A DNA stretch of 64,000 nucleotides from Tabrizicola piscis (GCF_003940805.1 NZ_CP034328.1:868001-932000); one strand, 5' to 3'; positions 15,270 through 23,777 are shown, counted from the first letter of the stretch. The notes: generated by a model not told the origin, from the letters alone. Numbers and translations: made by a program.

Positions 15270-15614
15270 GTGCTCAATCCCCTTGTCACTTTGGCGGCTG
15301 TCGCTGGTCTTACGTTGGCGCTTCTGGCGGTTGTGATGGAGGGGACTGGTGTGACAGGCACGTTGGGCGCGTGGCTTGCCGTTCTCGGCGCGGCGGCAGC
15401 GCTGGTTGGCGTGGTGCTTCTTGCGGGCGTAAGGCTGGGACGCGGCATGCAGCGGCTGGTCGCAGTCACCGCAGTCCTCGCGTCAGGACTTACCGCCGTG
15501 GCGGCATGGTTCCTGATGCAGAACATCCTGGCCGCCCTCATGGCATTTGTCTGCCTCGCCATTCCATTCGTCGCAAGTGGCCGTTTTTACAGCCGGAAGG
15601 TTCACACCGTATGA
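15270..15614 (+). CDS. Small membrane protein (3-4 helices) coupled to the PQQ dehydrogenase
   Basis: A 114-residue, highly hydrophobic protein with three to four predicted helices (LVTLAAVAGLTLALLAVVM; LGAWLAVLGAAAALVGVVLL; LVAVTAVLASGLTAVAAWFL; ILAALMAFVCLAIPFVA). The GTG at 15270 is chosen because AGGAG lies 8 nt upstream; the ATG 19 codons earlier has none. The stop overlaps the start of the PQQ dehydrogenase (ATGA). Membrane glucose dehydrogenases carry an N-terminal domain of about five helices that binds ubiquinone; here the PQQ protein lacks it, so this gene may supply a detached version. That role is inference. Confidence 0.7.
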   Translation: MLNPLVTLAAVAGLTLALLAVVMEGTGVTGTLGAWLAVLGAAAALVGVVLLAGVRLGRGMQRLVAVTAVLASGLTAVAAWFLMQNILAALMAFVCLAIPFVASGRFYSRKVHTV

Positions 15615-17512
15615 CACGTTTCGCGCTTTTGCTGGCCTTCGCCTGCGCAGCCCCGGCCCATGCCGACCAAACCCGCTGGGACACGTTCAACGGCAGGCTG
15701 GATGCAACGAAATTCGCGGATGTGTCCACATTCACCCCGGAAAATGTAGGCGACCTGGAGCGCGCATGGGAGGTGCGGACCGGCGATGTCGCCGACGGTA
15801 CCGGGGACCTGCCGGAAACGGTTTGGTCAGCCACGCCGATCTATGCAAACGGCACGCTTTATCTGGGCACGCCGTTCTACCGCATCCTGGCGCTGGATCC
15901 CGCGACGGGGGAGGAACGGTGGCGCTACGACAGCCAGTCGACCCTTGAGGCGCTGACCCAGGCCGCGCTCAAGAACCGCGGGGTCGCCTATTGGGAAAGC
16001 GGGGCCGAGGGGGTGTGCGAAAAGCGTGTCTACCTTGGCACGATGGACGCGACCCTGCACGCCGTCGATGCCGATACCGGTCTGCCATGTCAGGACTTCG
16101 GCCAGAACGGCATCCTAAACGTAAACCAGTGGAACGAGACGAACGACGTCTTTCCCTTCTCCCTGCTGCAGCCGCCAACCATCGTGGGTGACACCATCCT
16201 GATCGGCTGGGCCGGCAAGGATTGGGCCTATACCGTCGAGCCCCCGGGCAACCTGATGGCCGTCAGCGCGCGGACCGGCGAACTGCTTTGGGATACAGGC
16301 TTCATCCCGACCGACCTGATCCCGCAAACGGGGACCGCCAACATCTGGTCCTCCATGTCCGCCGATCCTGACCTTGGGCTGGTCTATGTGCCCGTATCCT
16401 CGCCTTCGCCGAATTACTGGGGCGGAAACCGGCTGGAAGGTGTCCCGCTGGCAACGTCGATCACGGCGGTCGACATCGAGACTGGTGAAATCGCCTGGTC
16501 CTTCCAGCATATAAACCATGACATCTGGGATTATGACACGCCCTCTGCGCCGACGCTTGTCGACATCTCGCGCGATGGCGAAACGATCCCGGCGCTGGTC
16601 CAGACGACCAAGCAGGGCTTCATCTTCGTGCTTGACCGCCGCACGGGCGCGCCGCTTTTCCCGATCGAGGAACGCCCGGTTCCCGCCTCCACCGCAGATG
16701 GCGAAGTGGCGGCCCCGACACAGCCCTTCGTCACCACCCCCGCGCCCACCGCGCCGGTCGAGGCGATGCCTGATGTCTGGGCCTTGGCCGACACGCTGTC
16801 GCTTGGTCAGTGTTCCGAGGATCGCCAGACCTACCGATACGATGGCCTTTTCACACCACCATCCGTGGAAGGCACGTTTCTTTGGCCGGGAACGGCGGGC
16901 GCCAACAACTGGGGTGGGGCTGCGGTTGATCCGCGTACGGGGATCCTTTACGTCAACACAAGCCGCGTCGTGCAGGTGATCCGCCTGATCCCGCGCGAAA
17001 ACTATGAGGCCGAGGTGCGCGACGCGACCAATGGCAGCGTCGAGGGCGGCAATGAAGGGGGGTTTCATGCGCAGGAAGGCTCGCCCTACGGGATCGAACT
17101 TTTCGAATGGACGAACAGTCTGGGGCTGCCCTGTTGGGAACCGCCCTTCGGCACCTTCGCCGCCTATGACCTGTCTACGGGCGAGCAACTTTACGAAGTG
17201 CCGTTCGGGCTGACGCAGCAGTGGGGTTTCTACGGCCTGCGCGACTGGGGTTCGCCAACCCTTGGCGGACCGGTCATTACGGCTGGCGGCGTCGTCTTCA
17301 TCGGCGCATCGATGGACAGCCGGGTTCGGGCGCTGGAGGCAAGCACGGGGCGTGAGCTTTGGTCCGACATCGTGGCCGCACCTTCGGTGTCGATCCCGGC
17401 CGTCTTCACGCATGAAGGGGTGGACTACGTCGTCTTCACCGCTGGCGGAAATTCGATCCTGAAACCACAGGTGGCAGATCAGGTGGTGGCCTACCGTCTG
17501 GCTGAACAGTAG
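15611..17512 (+). CDS. Periplasmic PQQ-dependent dehydrogenase (glucose/quinate family beta-propeller)
   Basis: A 633-residue quinoprotein with a Sec signal peptide (ends APAHADQ near residue 20). After it come the repeating W-motif blades of an eight-bladed propeller (for example LALDPATGEERW, AVSARTGELLWDTG, AVDIETGEIAWSFQHINHDI, FIFVLDRRTGAP). The blocks NWGGAAVDPRTGILYVNTS and DWGSPTLGGPVITAGGVVFIG resemble the glucose/quinate/shikimate dehydrogenase family. It should oxidise a sugar, polyol or alcohol in the periplasm and pass electrons to quinone. It lacks the N-terminal membrane domain of that family and is coupled to a separate small membrane protein. The true substrate cannot be read from sequence. 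No PQQ synthesis genes are in the window. Confidence 0.88.
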   Translation: MTRFALLLAFACAAPAHADQTRWDTFNGRLDATKFADVSTFTPENVGDLERAWEVRTGDVADGTGDLPETVWSATPIYANGTLYLGTPFYRILALDPATGEERWRYDSQSTLEALTQAALKNRGVAYWESGAEGVCEKRVYLGTMDATLHAVDADTGLPCQDFGQNGILNVNQWNETNDVFPFSLLQPPTIVGDTILIGWAGKDWAYTVEPPGNLMAVSARTGELLWDTGFIPTDLIPQTGTANIWSSMSADPDLGLVYVPVSSPSPNYWGGNRLEGVPLATSITAVDIETGEIAWSFQHINHDIWDYDTPSAPTLVDISRDGETIPALVQTTKQGFIFVLDRRTGAPLFPIEERPVPASTADGEVAAPTQPFVTTPAPTAPVEAMPDVWALADTLSLGQCSEDRQTYRYDGLFTPPSVEGTFLWPGTAGANNWGGAAVDPRTGILYVNTSRVVQVIRLIPRENYEAEVRDATNGSVEGGNEGGFHAQEGSPYGIELFEWTNSLGLPCWEPPFGTFAAYDLSTGEQLYEVPFGLTQQWGFYGLRDWGSPTLGGPVITAGGVVFIGASMDSRVRALEASTGRELWSDIVAAPSVSIPAVFTHEGVDYVVFTAGGNSILKPQVADQVVAYRLAEQ

Positions 17513-17522
17513 GCGGACCCTG

Positions 17523-18233
17523 ATGGACCTTGCGGCGCTTCAGGGCATCTACTGCGGGCCAGCGCCGGACCCGGCGGGGCTGTGGTCGCGGTGGAACCTG
17601 GACCCGGCGCTGCTTGCGGCCTTGTCGCTGATGGCGGTTTCAGTCAGGCGAAAGCCCATGGCCCTGTCTGGGGTCGCTGTGCTGGCGGTGGCCTTCGTGT
17701 CCCCGCTTTGCGCGCTGTCGGCTGCGCTGTTTTCAGCGCGCGTCGTCCATCACGTCCTTTTGGTGGCCGTGGCAGCCCCCCTGCTGGCGGCAGGGATGGC
17801 AAAGGGGACAGCTCGGTCGACGGTTCTGGCGTTTGTAGCGGCGACAGCGGTCCTATGGCTGTGGCATCTGCCTGCGGCCTATGACCTGGCCTTGGGCAAC
17901 ATCGCGGTCTACTGGCTGATGCAGGCATCGCTACTGGGCACGGCAGTCGCCTTCTGGGCAAGCGTCCTGCACCCTGCGCAGCCGCCGCATCTGGCGATCA
18001 TGGCCACGCTGGGGGCCTTCGTGCAGATGGCGCTTCTGGGCGCACTTTTGACTTTCGCGCCTGAGGGTCTGTACGCAATCCACACGACTGCGCCGATGGC
18101 CTTCGGGCTGTCGCAACTTGCTGACCAGCAGCTTGGCGGCCTGATCATGTGGATACCGGCGGGGCTGCCCTTTCTTGTCATCATCGGCCTGATTGGCAGG
18201 CGGGGATGGCGCAGACTGGGGGCATTGGCATGA
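17523..18233 (+). CDS. CtaG-like cytochrome oxidase assembly membrane protein
   Basis: A 236-residue protein with about seven hydrophobic helices, belonging to the Caa3_CtaG family (Bacillus CtaG type, not the Cox11 family). Characteristic features are WNLDPALLAAL near the N-terminus, the ARVVHHVLLVAVAAPLLA helix with paired His, LWHLPAAYDLAL, and the C-terminal LADQQLGGLIMWIPAGLPF. These proteins support copper insertion or assembly of heme-copper oxidases. It starts 10 nt after the PQQ dehydrogenase stop and its stop overlaps the next start (ATGA), tying the dehydrogenase and oxidase genes into one operon. Confidence 0.87.
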   Translation: MDLAALQGIYCGPAPDPAGLWSRWNLDPALLAALSLMAVSVRRKPMALSGVAVLAVAFVSPLCALSAALFSARVVHHVLLVAVAAPLLAAGMAKGTARSTVLAFVAATAVLWLWHLPAAYDLALGNIAVYWLMQASLLGTAVAFWASVLHPAQPPHLAIMATLGAFVQMALLGALLTFAPEGLYAIHTTAPMAFGLSQLADQQLGGLIMWIPAGLPFLVIIGLIGRRGWRRLGALA

Positions 18234-18739
18234 CCGCATTCGACGCGATCATCCCCCATCTGAAGGCTCTGCATGTCGGGTTCATGGCGGTCTGGATTGC
18301 GGGGCTGGCGGCCCTTCCTGCCATGCTTGCCCGGCACGACCGCGCCATTGGACAGGGCGACTTTGCCCGCATCCGGCGGGCCACGCATTACGGCTATATC
18401 TGGTTCCTGACCCCCGCCGCTGTGCTGACCGTGGCCACGGGAACCACGCTGATCTTTCTGCGCGACGTGTTCACCGGCTGGATGTTCGTCAAGCTCGTCG
18501 GCGTCGCCGGGTTGGTCACCGTCCACGCCTGGGTCGGCCATACCATCGTCGCGGTGGCCGAAACCGAGGGGCGACATGAGCCACCCGGTCCCTTCCTGCC
18601 GACGGTGATCCTGTGCGTTCTGGCGATTGCCGTGCTCACCCTGGTGCTTGCCAAGCCAGAACTTGACGAGTTGCCAGTGCCCGCTTGGCTCGCTCAGCCC
18701 TTGGGGCGCGACTTGCCCTTCGACGTGCCCAATCCGTAG
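18230..18739 (+). CDS. CopD/HemJ-like four-helix membrane protein
   Basis: A 169-residue membrane protein with four helices and the typical first helix with His (LKALHVGFMAVWIAGLAALP), then RRATHYGYIWFLTPAAVLTV, LVTVHAWVGHTIVAVAET and a last helix around ILCVLAIAVLTLVLA. The pattern of His residues on the helices is shared by CopD copper-import proteins and HemJ-type protoporphyrinogen oxidases; sequence alone does not separate them. In this oxidase operon either copper or heme supply would make sense. ATGA overlap with the CtaG-like gene sets the start. Its 3' end overlaps the DUF2231 gene on the other strand by 46 nt. Confidence 0.7.
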   Translation: MTAFDAIIPHLKALHVGFMAVWIAGLAALPAMLARHDRAIGQGDFARIRRATHYGYIWFLTPAAVLTVATGTTLIFLRDVFTGWMFVKLVGVAGLVTVHAWVGHTIVAVAETEGRHEPPGPFLPTVILCVLAIAVLTLVLAKPELDELPVPAWLAQPLGRDLPFDVPNP

Positions 18740-19233
18740 TCGAAGACGAGTATCCCACCATGCCAACCCGTCGCAATCACGACCAGCACCGAAAAGCCGG
18801 ACATCAGAATGCCCCAGGGCAGCACGGCCTCTTGGTATCCGGTCAGCCGCCAGCCCCAGTTCAGGCCAAGAAGCGACAGAAGCATGACCGCGATGATGAA
18901 ATGGGTCCAAGCCGCCGCGCGAATGCGGATACCGGGGACGCTCAAAAGCTCCAGTGTGCCGGTCGCCCCGGCCATGAGCCCGAACAGAAATGCCGTGCCC
19001 GAGGCCCAGTAGGCCGCCCAGGCCCAGCGGGCCGCGCCGGACCACCAGTAAAAGACGTCAGCCCCGAAGGCGCAAAAGGTAAGCGCGACCGGGAACGCCA
19101 CAGTCATCGCGTGCAGCGGATGGCCCCAGATCGCGATTCTGGATTCGCTGCTTCCAGAGTTGATCGAGTCGGCGACCGGATCGTCCAGCCCCGGTGCGGG
19201 CTTGCCTTCAGGCTGAATCATTTCCTGCGCCAT
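18694..19233 (-). CDS. DUF2231 domain membrane protein
   Basis: A 179-residue protein with four helices and the DUF2231 signature at the first one (IWGHPLHAMTVAFPVALTF). Further blocks are FGADVFYWWSGAARWAWAAY, GLMAGATGTLELL and a last helix ending in GWHGGILVFDYG. Conserved His residues suggest heme or metal binding, but the function of the family is not known. The ATG is at 19233; a second Met four codons on is an alternative. It is the only minus-strand gene in the respiratory cluster, overlaps the CopD-like gene at its 3' end and starts only 28 nt from the oxidase subunit II gene on the other strand. Confidence 0.85.
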   Translation of the reverse strand: MAQEMIQPEGKPAPGLDDPVADSINSGSSESRIAIWGHPLHAMTVAFPVALTFCAFGADVFYWWSGAARWAWAAYWASGTAFLFGLMAGATGTLELLSVPGIRIRAAAWTHFIIAVMLLSLLGLNWGWRLTGYQEAVLPWGILMSGFSVLVVIATGWHGGILVFDYGLGTSKGKSRPKG

Positions 19234-19260
19234 CGTCGCCTTGCCTTCTCGCTTGCTGCG

Positions 19261-19905
19261 ATGACAACGCTGAACGGGCTTGCCGGTTGCACGGAAACGC
19301 TGTCGGCGCTGCATCCTGCTGGCCCGGCCGCGCGCGAAATCGCCACGTTGTGGACGGTGATGCTGATCGGGGCGGGGGGAATCTTCCTGTTCGTCATGCT
19401 TTTGTTGGTGATGGCTTGGCGCGGCAACGGCGCGCGCGCCGATGATCGCGTGTGGTTCTGGGGCTTGGGGCTTGCCTTTCCTTTGGTGACGTTGACGGCC
19501 CTGACGGCCTATGGCCTTGTTCTTGGGGAACGGCTGCGCCCGGTGGCAAGCCCGGATGTCGTTGTCGTCCGGGCTGAAGCGCGGCAGTGGGCCTGGTCCT
19601 TTGGCTATGCCGACGCCCCCGGCCTTAGGACCGATGACATCCTGCATATCCCCGCCGGCAGACCGGTTGATGTGGAGATCACGAGCCGGGATGTGGTCCA
19701 CGCCTTCTGGGTGCCACGTCTGGCGGGCAAGCTGGATGCCATTCCCGGCCGGACCAACCGCCTGCGGATCGAGGCGGACCATCCCGGCGATTACGCCGGC
19801 GCAAGCGCCGAGTTCAGCGGTACCGGCTACCGCGACCATGTTTTCACCGTCCGCGCGCATGATCCGGCGGGCTGGGCCGCATTCCTGACGGCGGACCTGC
19901 CATGA
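19261..19905 (+). CDS. Heme-copper oxidase subunit II lacking the CuA site (quinol-oxidase type)
   Basis: A 214-residue subunit II with two helices (about 28-52 and 65-88) and a cupredoxin domain (RAEARQWAWSFGYAD, DVVHAFWVPRLAGK). The usual CuA ligands C-x3-C-x3-H-x2-M are replaced by Ser182, Ser186, Tyr190 and His193 in GASAEFSGTGYRDH, so no CuA can form; only the first His (147) remains. Loss of CuA is the hallmark of quinol oxidases such as CyoA. The start is uncertain: LAGC, a lipobox, sits at residues 7-10, and the 14 in-frame codons upstream (RHRRLAFSLAA) would complete a lipoprotein signal, but no ATG, GTG or TTG precedes them. Confidence 0.85.
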   Translation: MTTLNGLAGCTETLSALHPAGPAAREIATLWTVMLIGAGGIFLFVMLLLVMAWRGNGARADDRVWFWGLGLAFPLVTLTALTAYGLVLGERLRPVASPDVVVVRAEARQWAWSFGYADAPGLRTDDILHIPAGRPVDVEITSRDVVHAFWVPRLAGKLDAIPGRTNRLRIEADHPGDYAGASAEFSGTGYRDHVFTVRAHDPAGWAAFLTADLP

Positions 19906-22409
19906 CCGCGCCCCAGCCCCGCCGCGCCCTTGCACTGCGGCTGCACCGACGGCTGATGCCGATCTGGTCGTCCGATCCGCGCCTGCGGGGTTGGCTGACG
20001 ACCAACAACAACAATGACATTGGTGTCCTGTTCCTGTGCGTGGCCACGGCATTCTTCATCATCGGTGGAATTCTTGCCCTGCTGATCCGGGCGCAGCTGG
20101 CGTCACCCCGCTCGGCCTTCATGGAGCCCGAGGTCTACAACCAGATCTTCACCATGCATGGCACGGTGATGATGTTCCTGTTCGCCATCCCGTTCTTCGA
20201 GGCGATGGCCATGCTTTTGCTGCCGGGGATGTTGGGCACCCGCGACATGGCCTTTCCGCGTCTGGGGGCTTACGGTCTTTGGGTCTACATCTTCGGCGGC
20301 AGCGCAGTCATCATCGCGATGCTGATGGGTCTTTCCCCAAGTGGCGGTTGGTTCATGTATCCACCGCTATCCTCTGCCGCCTTCTCGCCGGGGATAGGGG
20401 CGGATGTCTGGCTTCTGGGGATCACCTCGATCGAGGTGTCGGCCATCGCCACCGCCTGCGAGATCGTCGTGACGGTGCTGCGGTACCGGGCCGCAGGAAT
20501 GTCCTTGGCGCGGATGCCGATCTTTGCCTGGTTCATTCTTGTCGTGGCGGTGATGATCCTGACGGCCTTTCCGCCGATGATCCTTGGCTCATTGCTTCTA
20601 GAGGTCGAACGCGCATTGGATTGGCCATTCTTTCAGGTGGAAAACGGGGGGGACCCGCTGCTTTGGCAGCACCTTTTCTGGCTGTTCGGCCACCCGGAGG
20701 TCTACATCATCTTCCTGCCCGCAGCCGGCATGATCGCGACGATCCTGCCGGTGATGGCGCGGACGACACTGCTAGGCTACGGCTGGGTCGTCACGGCGGC
20801 AATATCCCTGGCGGTCCTCAGCTTCGGGCTTTGGGTCCATCACATGTTCACCACCGGCATCCCGCACCTGAGCCTTGCCTTCTTCTCGGCCGCCTCGACG
20901 CTGGTCGCGGTGCCAACCGCGGTGATGATCTTTTCCTGGATCGGCACGCTGTGGAAAGGTCGTCCGACCATGCACCTGCCGATGCTGTGGATCATGGGGT
21001 TCTTCGCCACCTTCGTGATCGGCGGGCTGACGGGGGTCATGCTGGCCATCGTGCCCTTCGACTGGCAGGCGCATGACACGCATTTCGTGGTGGCGCATCT
21101 CCACTATGTTCTCATCGGCGGCTACGTCTTCCCGATGGTCGCTGCGGTCTACTATTTTCTGCCGACGCTTACCGGCCGGACGCGGTTCTTCCGTCTGGGC
21201 GAGATTGCCTTCTGGATCACGGTTCCCGCCTTTCACGTCACCTTCCTTGCGGTGCATTGGGTGGGGCTTCTGGGTCAGCGGCGACGGACCTCGACCTATG
21301 ATGCAGGCCAGGGCTGGGAGGCGATCAACTTGGTCGCCTCGATCGGTGCCTTCGTGATGGCGATCGGCTTTGCGCTGGTCATTCTGGACATCGTGGTGAA
21401 CAGCGTCGTCGCTGTCCGCGGTCGCCGTAACCCCTGGGGCGCGGGAACGCTGGAATGGGCGACGATCCTGCCGTCTCCGGCCTATGGGTTCGCGTCGGTT
21501 CCCATCGTGGACGGCCGCTACCCGCTGGCCGAGGACCCGAAACTGGCCCACCGCATCGCGCGGGGCGAGGGGTATCTGGCCAACGCCTCGCGCAACCGAC
21601 GCGAGACGCTGATTGTCGATACCGCGACGGGGTCGCCAGCACAGGTCGCGATCCTTCCCGGAAACTCTTGGCTGCCGTTCCCGCTGGCCGTGGCCACCAG
21701 CGCCTCGTTCCTTGCGCCCCTTTTCGGGGCCTATATCGTCTCGGGCATCGCCTTGGGGGCGGTGGTCGTGATCGCGCTGATCTGGTGCTGGGGTCTGGGG
21801 GCAAAGACTGTCGAGGGCCCGGTTGACGCCGGCCATGGCGCAAATCTGCCAACCTCGTGGGAGGTGGCCGACCCACCCGGATGGTGGGGGTCGCTGATGC
21901 TGTTGCTGGCGGACGGGGTGCATTTCGGATCGCTCTTGTTCGGCTATGCGTTCCTGTGGACCATCGCGCCGAACTGGCCGCCCCCCGCCTGGGTTGAACC
22001 GGGGACAACGGCACCGCTCTTGGCGCTTGGAGGGATTGCCGCATTGGTCGTCGGGCCGCGTCTAGTGGTGTCGGCGGTTGCCGCAGACCGCTGGGCCTGG
22101 CCGGGGCTTGGACTTGCCATCCTGGGCACCATTGCCCTGACCATGGCTGCGGGGTCCGTCTGGCTTTCGTTGCCTGATCCGGCGGGTCATGCTTACAACG
22201 CGACGCTCTGGCTGCTGGCAGGCCATGTCGCGCTGCACACCACGATCACGCTGATCATGCTGGGATTCCTGTCTGCCCGCATCTGGGCGGGCTACGCTTC
22301 CTCCGGTCGGGTGGGCGAGGCGCGGATCGTCCAACTGTGGGCCGATTTCACCGCGCTGACCGCAGTGATGGCTTTGGCTGCCGCATGGGCCCCGGGGGCA
22401 TTCGCATGA
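19902..22409 (+). CDS. Fused heme-copper oxidase subunit I-III
   Basis: An 835-residue fusion. Residues 1-560 are subunit I: His86 (MHGTVMMF) is a low-spin heme ligand, His264 and the cross-linking Tyr268 are in GHPEVY, His313-His314 bind CuB, and His399 and His401 (HFVVAHLHY) bind the two hemes. Residues about 625-835 are a subunit III module (WWGSLMLLLADGVHFGSLLF, ALLGGHVALHT-like end). It reduces oxygen to water at the inner membrane and pumps protons. With the CuA-less subunit II it would take electrons from quinol rather than cytochrome c. Start and stop overlap both neighbours (ATGA). Confidence 0.93.
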   Translation: MTAPQPRRALALRLHRRLMPIWSSDPRLRGWLTTNNNNDIGVLFLCVATAFFIIGGILALLIRAQLASPRSAFMEPEVYNQIFTMHGTVMMFLFAIPFFEAMAMLLLPGMLGTRDMAFPRLGAYGLWVYIFGGSAVIIAMLMGLSPSGGWFMYPPLSSAAFSPGIGADVWLLGITSIEVSAIATACEIVVTVLRYRAAGMSLARMPIFAWFILVVAVMILTAFPPMILGSLLLEVERALDWPFFQVENGGDPLLWQHLFWLFGHPEVYIIFLPAAGMIATILPVMARTTLLGYGWVVTAAISLAVLSFGLWVHHMFTTGIPHLSLAFFSAASTLVAVPTAVMIFSWIGTLWKGRPTMHLPMLWIMGFFATFVIGGLTGVMLAIVPFDWQAHDTHFVVAHLHYVLIGGYVFPMVAAVYYFLPTLTGRTRFFRLGEIAFWITVPAFHVTFLAVHWVGLLGQRRRTSTYDAGQGWEAINLVASIGAFVMAIGFALVILDIVVNSVVAVRGRRNPWGAGTLEWATILPSPAYGFASVPIVDGRYPLAEDPKLAHRIARGEGYLANASRNRRETLIVDTATGSPAQVAILPGNSWLPFPLAVATSASFLAPLFGAYIVSGIALGAVVVIALIWCWGLGAKTVEGPVDAGHGANLPTSWEVADPPGWWGSLMLLLADGVHFGSLLFGYAFLWTIAPNWPPPAWVEPGTTAPLLALGGIAALVVGPRLVVSAVAADRWAWPGLGLAILGTIALTMAAGSVWLSLPDPAGHAYNATLWLLAGHVALHTTITLIMLGFLSARIWAGYASSGRVGEARIVQLWADFTALTAVMALAAAWAPGAFA

Positions 22410-22735
22410 GGGATGTCTTGCGCCTGTCGCTGCCGCTGACCCTTTGGCTGATCACCTTCAGCGCGCTTTATGGGCTGCACGGGCTGATCTGCGCTGGTAA
22501 CTGGGGGGCCGACCCCGGGCTTGGCAGCCTGCCCCTTGGCCGAACAGCCCTGCTTGTCGCTGCTGCCGTCGCGTTACTGACGCAAGGGGCCATGATCTTC
22601 CTGCTTCTCGGATCCCGGGTCGGCGCCGCTTCTGGGTTCGTGCGGCAAACGAGCCTGGCGCTTGCTGTCGTCGCTTTGGTGGCCACGGTCTGGACGGTCG
22701 TCCCGATCGCCCTGCTGCCAACTTGCGGAAACTGA
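22406..22735 (+). CDS. Small membrane subunit of the oxidase operon
   Basis: A 109-residue protein with three hydrophobic helices (LPLTLWLITFSALYGLHGLI; ALLVAAAVALLTQGAMIFLL; LALAVVALVATVWTVVPIAL). It starts within the stop of the subunit I-III fusion (ATGA), so it is the last gene of the oxidase operon. There is no family I can name; the position suggests a subunit IV-like or assembly role, which is inference. It ends 64 nt before the DUF421 gene, which has its own promoter. Confidence 0.65.
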   Translation: MRDVLRLSLPLTLWLITFSALYGLHGLICAGNWGADPGLGSLPLGRTALLVAAAVALLTQGAMIFLLLGSRVGAASGFVRQTSLALAVVALVATVWTVVPIALLPTCGN

Positions 22736-22749
22736 CGGGACCATGGTCG

Positions 22750-22775
22750 GGAACCCCGATGAGCCCCATTGCGTT
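22750..22775 (+). promoter_or_regulatory. EcfG-type general stress promoter
   Basis: Plus-strand GGAAC (22750-22754), 17 nt, CGTT (22772-22775), 25 nt before the DUF421 ATG at 22800. It lies outside the main stress island, about 7.9 kb from the previous such site. Confidence 0.82.
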
Positions 22776-22799
22776 TCGCACCTGCATCCGGAGACGGCC

Positions 22800-23498
22800 A
22801 TGGACCAGATCATTCCCTTCGATCCTGAACGCATGATCTGGGGCAGCGCGCCCGCATTGATTTACCTCGAAATTGCGGTGCGGGTGGGGGTCATCTGGAT
22901 CTGGACGATCGTTCTTTTGCGGTGGGTCGGCGGACGCAGCATCTCACAAATGTCGGTGGTTGAGTTCCTGCTGGTCATCGCGCTGGGATCGGCGGTTGGT
23001 GACCCGATGTTCCAAGCTGACGTTCCGTTGCTATATGGGATGCTCACGATCCTGCTCGTCGTGCTTGCGGACAAGGCTGTTGACCACGCCTTCCGGTACT
23101 GGACCACCGCAAAGCGTCTGGTTGATGGAAGGCCCACCGAGATCCTGCGCGAGGGGCATCTTAGCCATGCCGGGCTCGACAAAAAGGGAATTGGGCCAAC
23201 GGAGGTTATGGAAATGTTGCGGCGCGCAGGCGTTCGTAACCTTGGGCAGGTGGAATATGCCTATATGGAACCGTCCGGCACCGTATCGACCTTCCTTTAC
23301 GATCAGCCCCGCCCGGGCCTGACGATTGTCCCGCCGTTGGAATTGCGCCGCCTTCCTGCGCCCGACGCGCTTTCAGGGGCATGCTGCACATCCTGCGGTC
23401 TGGTCCGGGCGACGGCAGACGGCACATGTGCCGAATGTGGAGCGACGGAAGTCACCCGCGCCGAAAGGCTGGAAAGCCGGGAAATCTCATCAGCGTGA
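22800..23498 (+). CDS. DUF421 (YetF-type) membrane protein with a C-terminal zinc-ribbon-like segment
   Basis: A 232-residue protein: three N-terminal helices (about 18-95, including LRWVGGRSISQMSVVEFLLV and IALGSAVGDPMFQADVP), then the DUF421 soluble domain (RLVDGRPTEILREGHLSHAG, VMEMLRRAGVRNLGQVEYAY). The last 45 residues hold two Cys pairs (CCTSC and CAEC) spaced as in a zinc ribbon, which is not part of the core family. DUF421 proteins have unknown function and are often stress- or sporulation-linked. The ATG follows an EcfG-type promoter, so general stress control is likely. Confidence 0.88.
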   Translation: MDQIIPFDPERMIWGSAPALIYLEIAVRVGVIWIWTIVLLRWVGGRSISQMSVVEFLLVIALGSAVGDPMFQADVPLLYGMLTILLVVLADKAVDHAFRYWTTAKRLVDGRPTEILREGHLSHAGLDKKGIGPTEVMEMLRRAGVRNLGQVEYAYMEPSGTVSTFLYDQPRPGLTIVPPLELRRLPAPDALSGACCTSCGLVRATADGTCAECGATEVTRAERLESREISSA

Positions 23499-23584
23499 GG
23501 CTGGCACCAAGGTTGAGTGCCTGAAGCATAGGCGCGGTGGCTACGGGCACCGGGAGGTCGGCTGCCCCGCGTCGCGCATTTTGG

Positions 23585-23626
23585 ACTGCAGTCTGCCGTC
23601 TGGGCAGGCAGTTTGCGCGATTTTTT
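23585..23626 (+). terminator. Probable Rho-independent terminator
   Basis: Arms ACTGC/GCAGT and CTGCC/GGCAG stack into a 10-bp stem with a 3-nt bulge (23585-23612), followed 8 nt later by six T residues (23621-23626). It is 86 nt after the DUF421 stop. Confidence 0.45.
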
Positions 23627-23777
23627 GCCGCCAGCGACCCAGATCGGCAATGACTTGCCCGCCCGGCATCGACGGGCTCATTTGGCCTTTCAGCATCCAC
23701 CTTGGAGGGACATACGCTGACTGCGCGATCTGCGCTTTGTCGTCACCCAGCCTGTGCTGGCCTTACAAAGTTGAGCC

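Noticed and set aside
16115..17413. Minus-strand ORF of 432 codons inside the PQQ dehydrogenase
   Set aside because: It is antisense to clear propeller repeats and lacks a start signal; composition is that of a shadow.
20772..21923. Minus-strand ORF of 383 codons inside the oxidase I-III fusion
   Set aside because: It is antisense to conserved heme-ligand regions, and its protein is charged and low in complexity.
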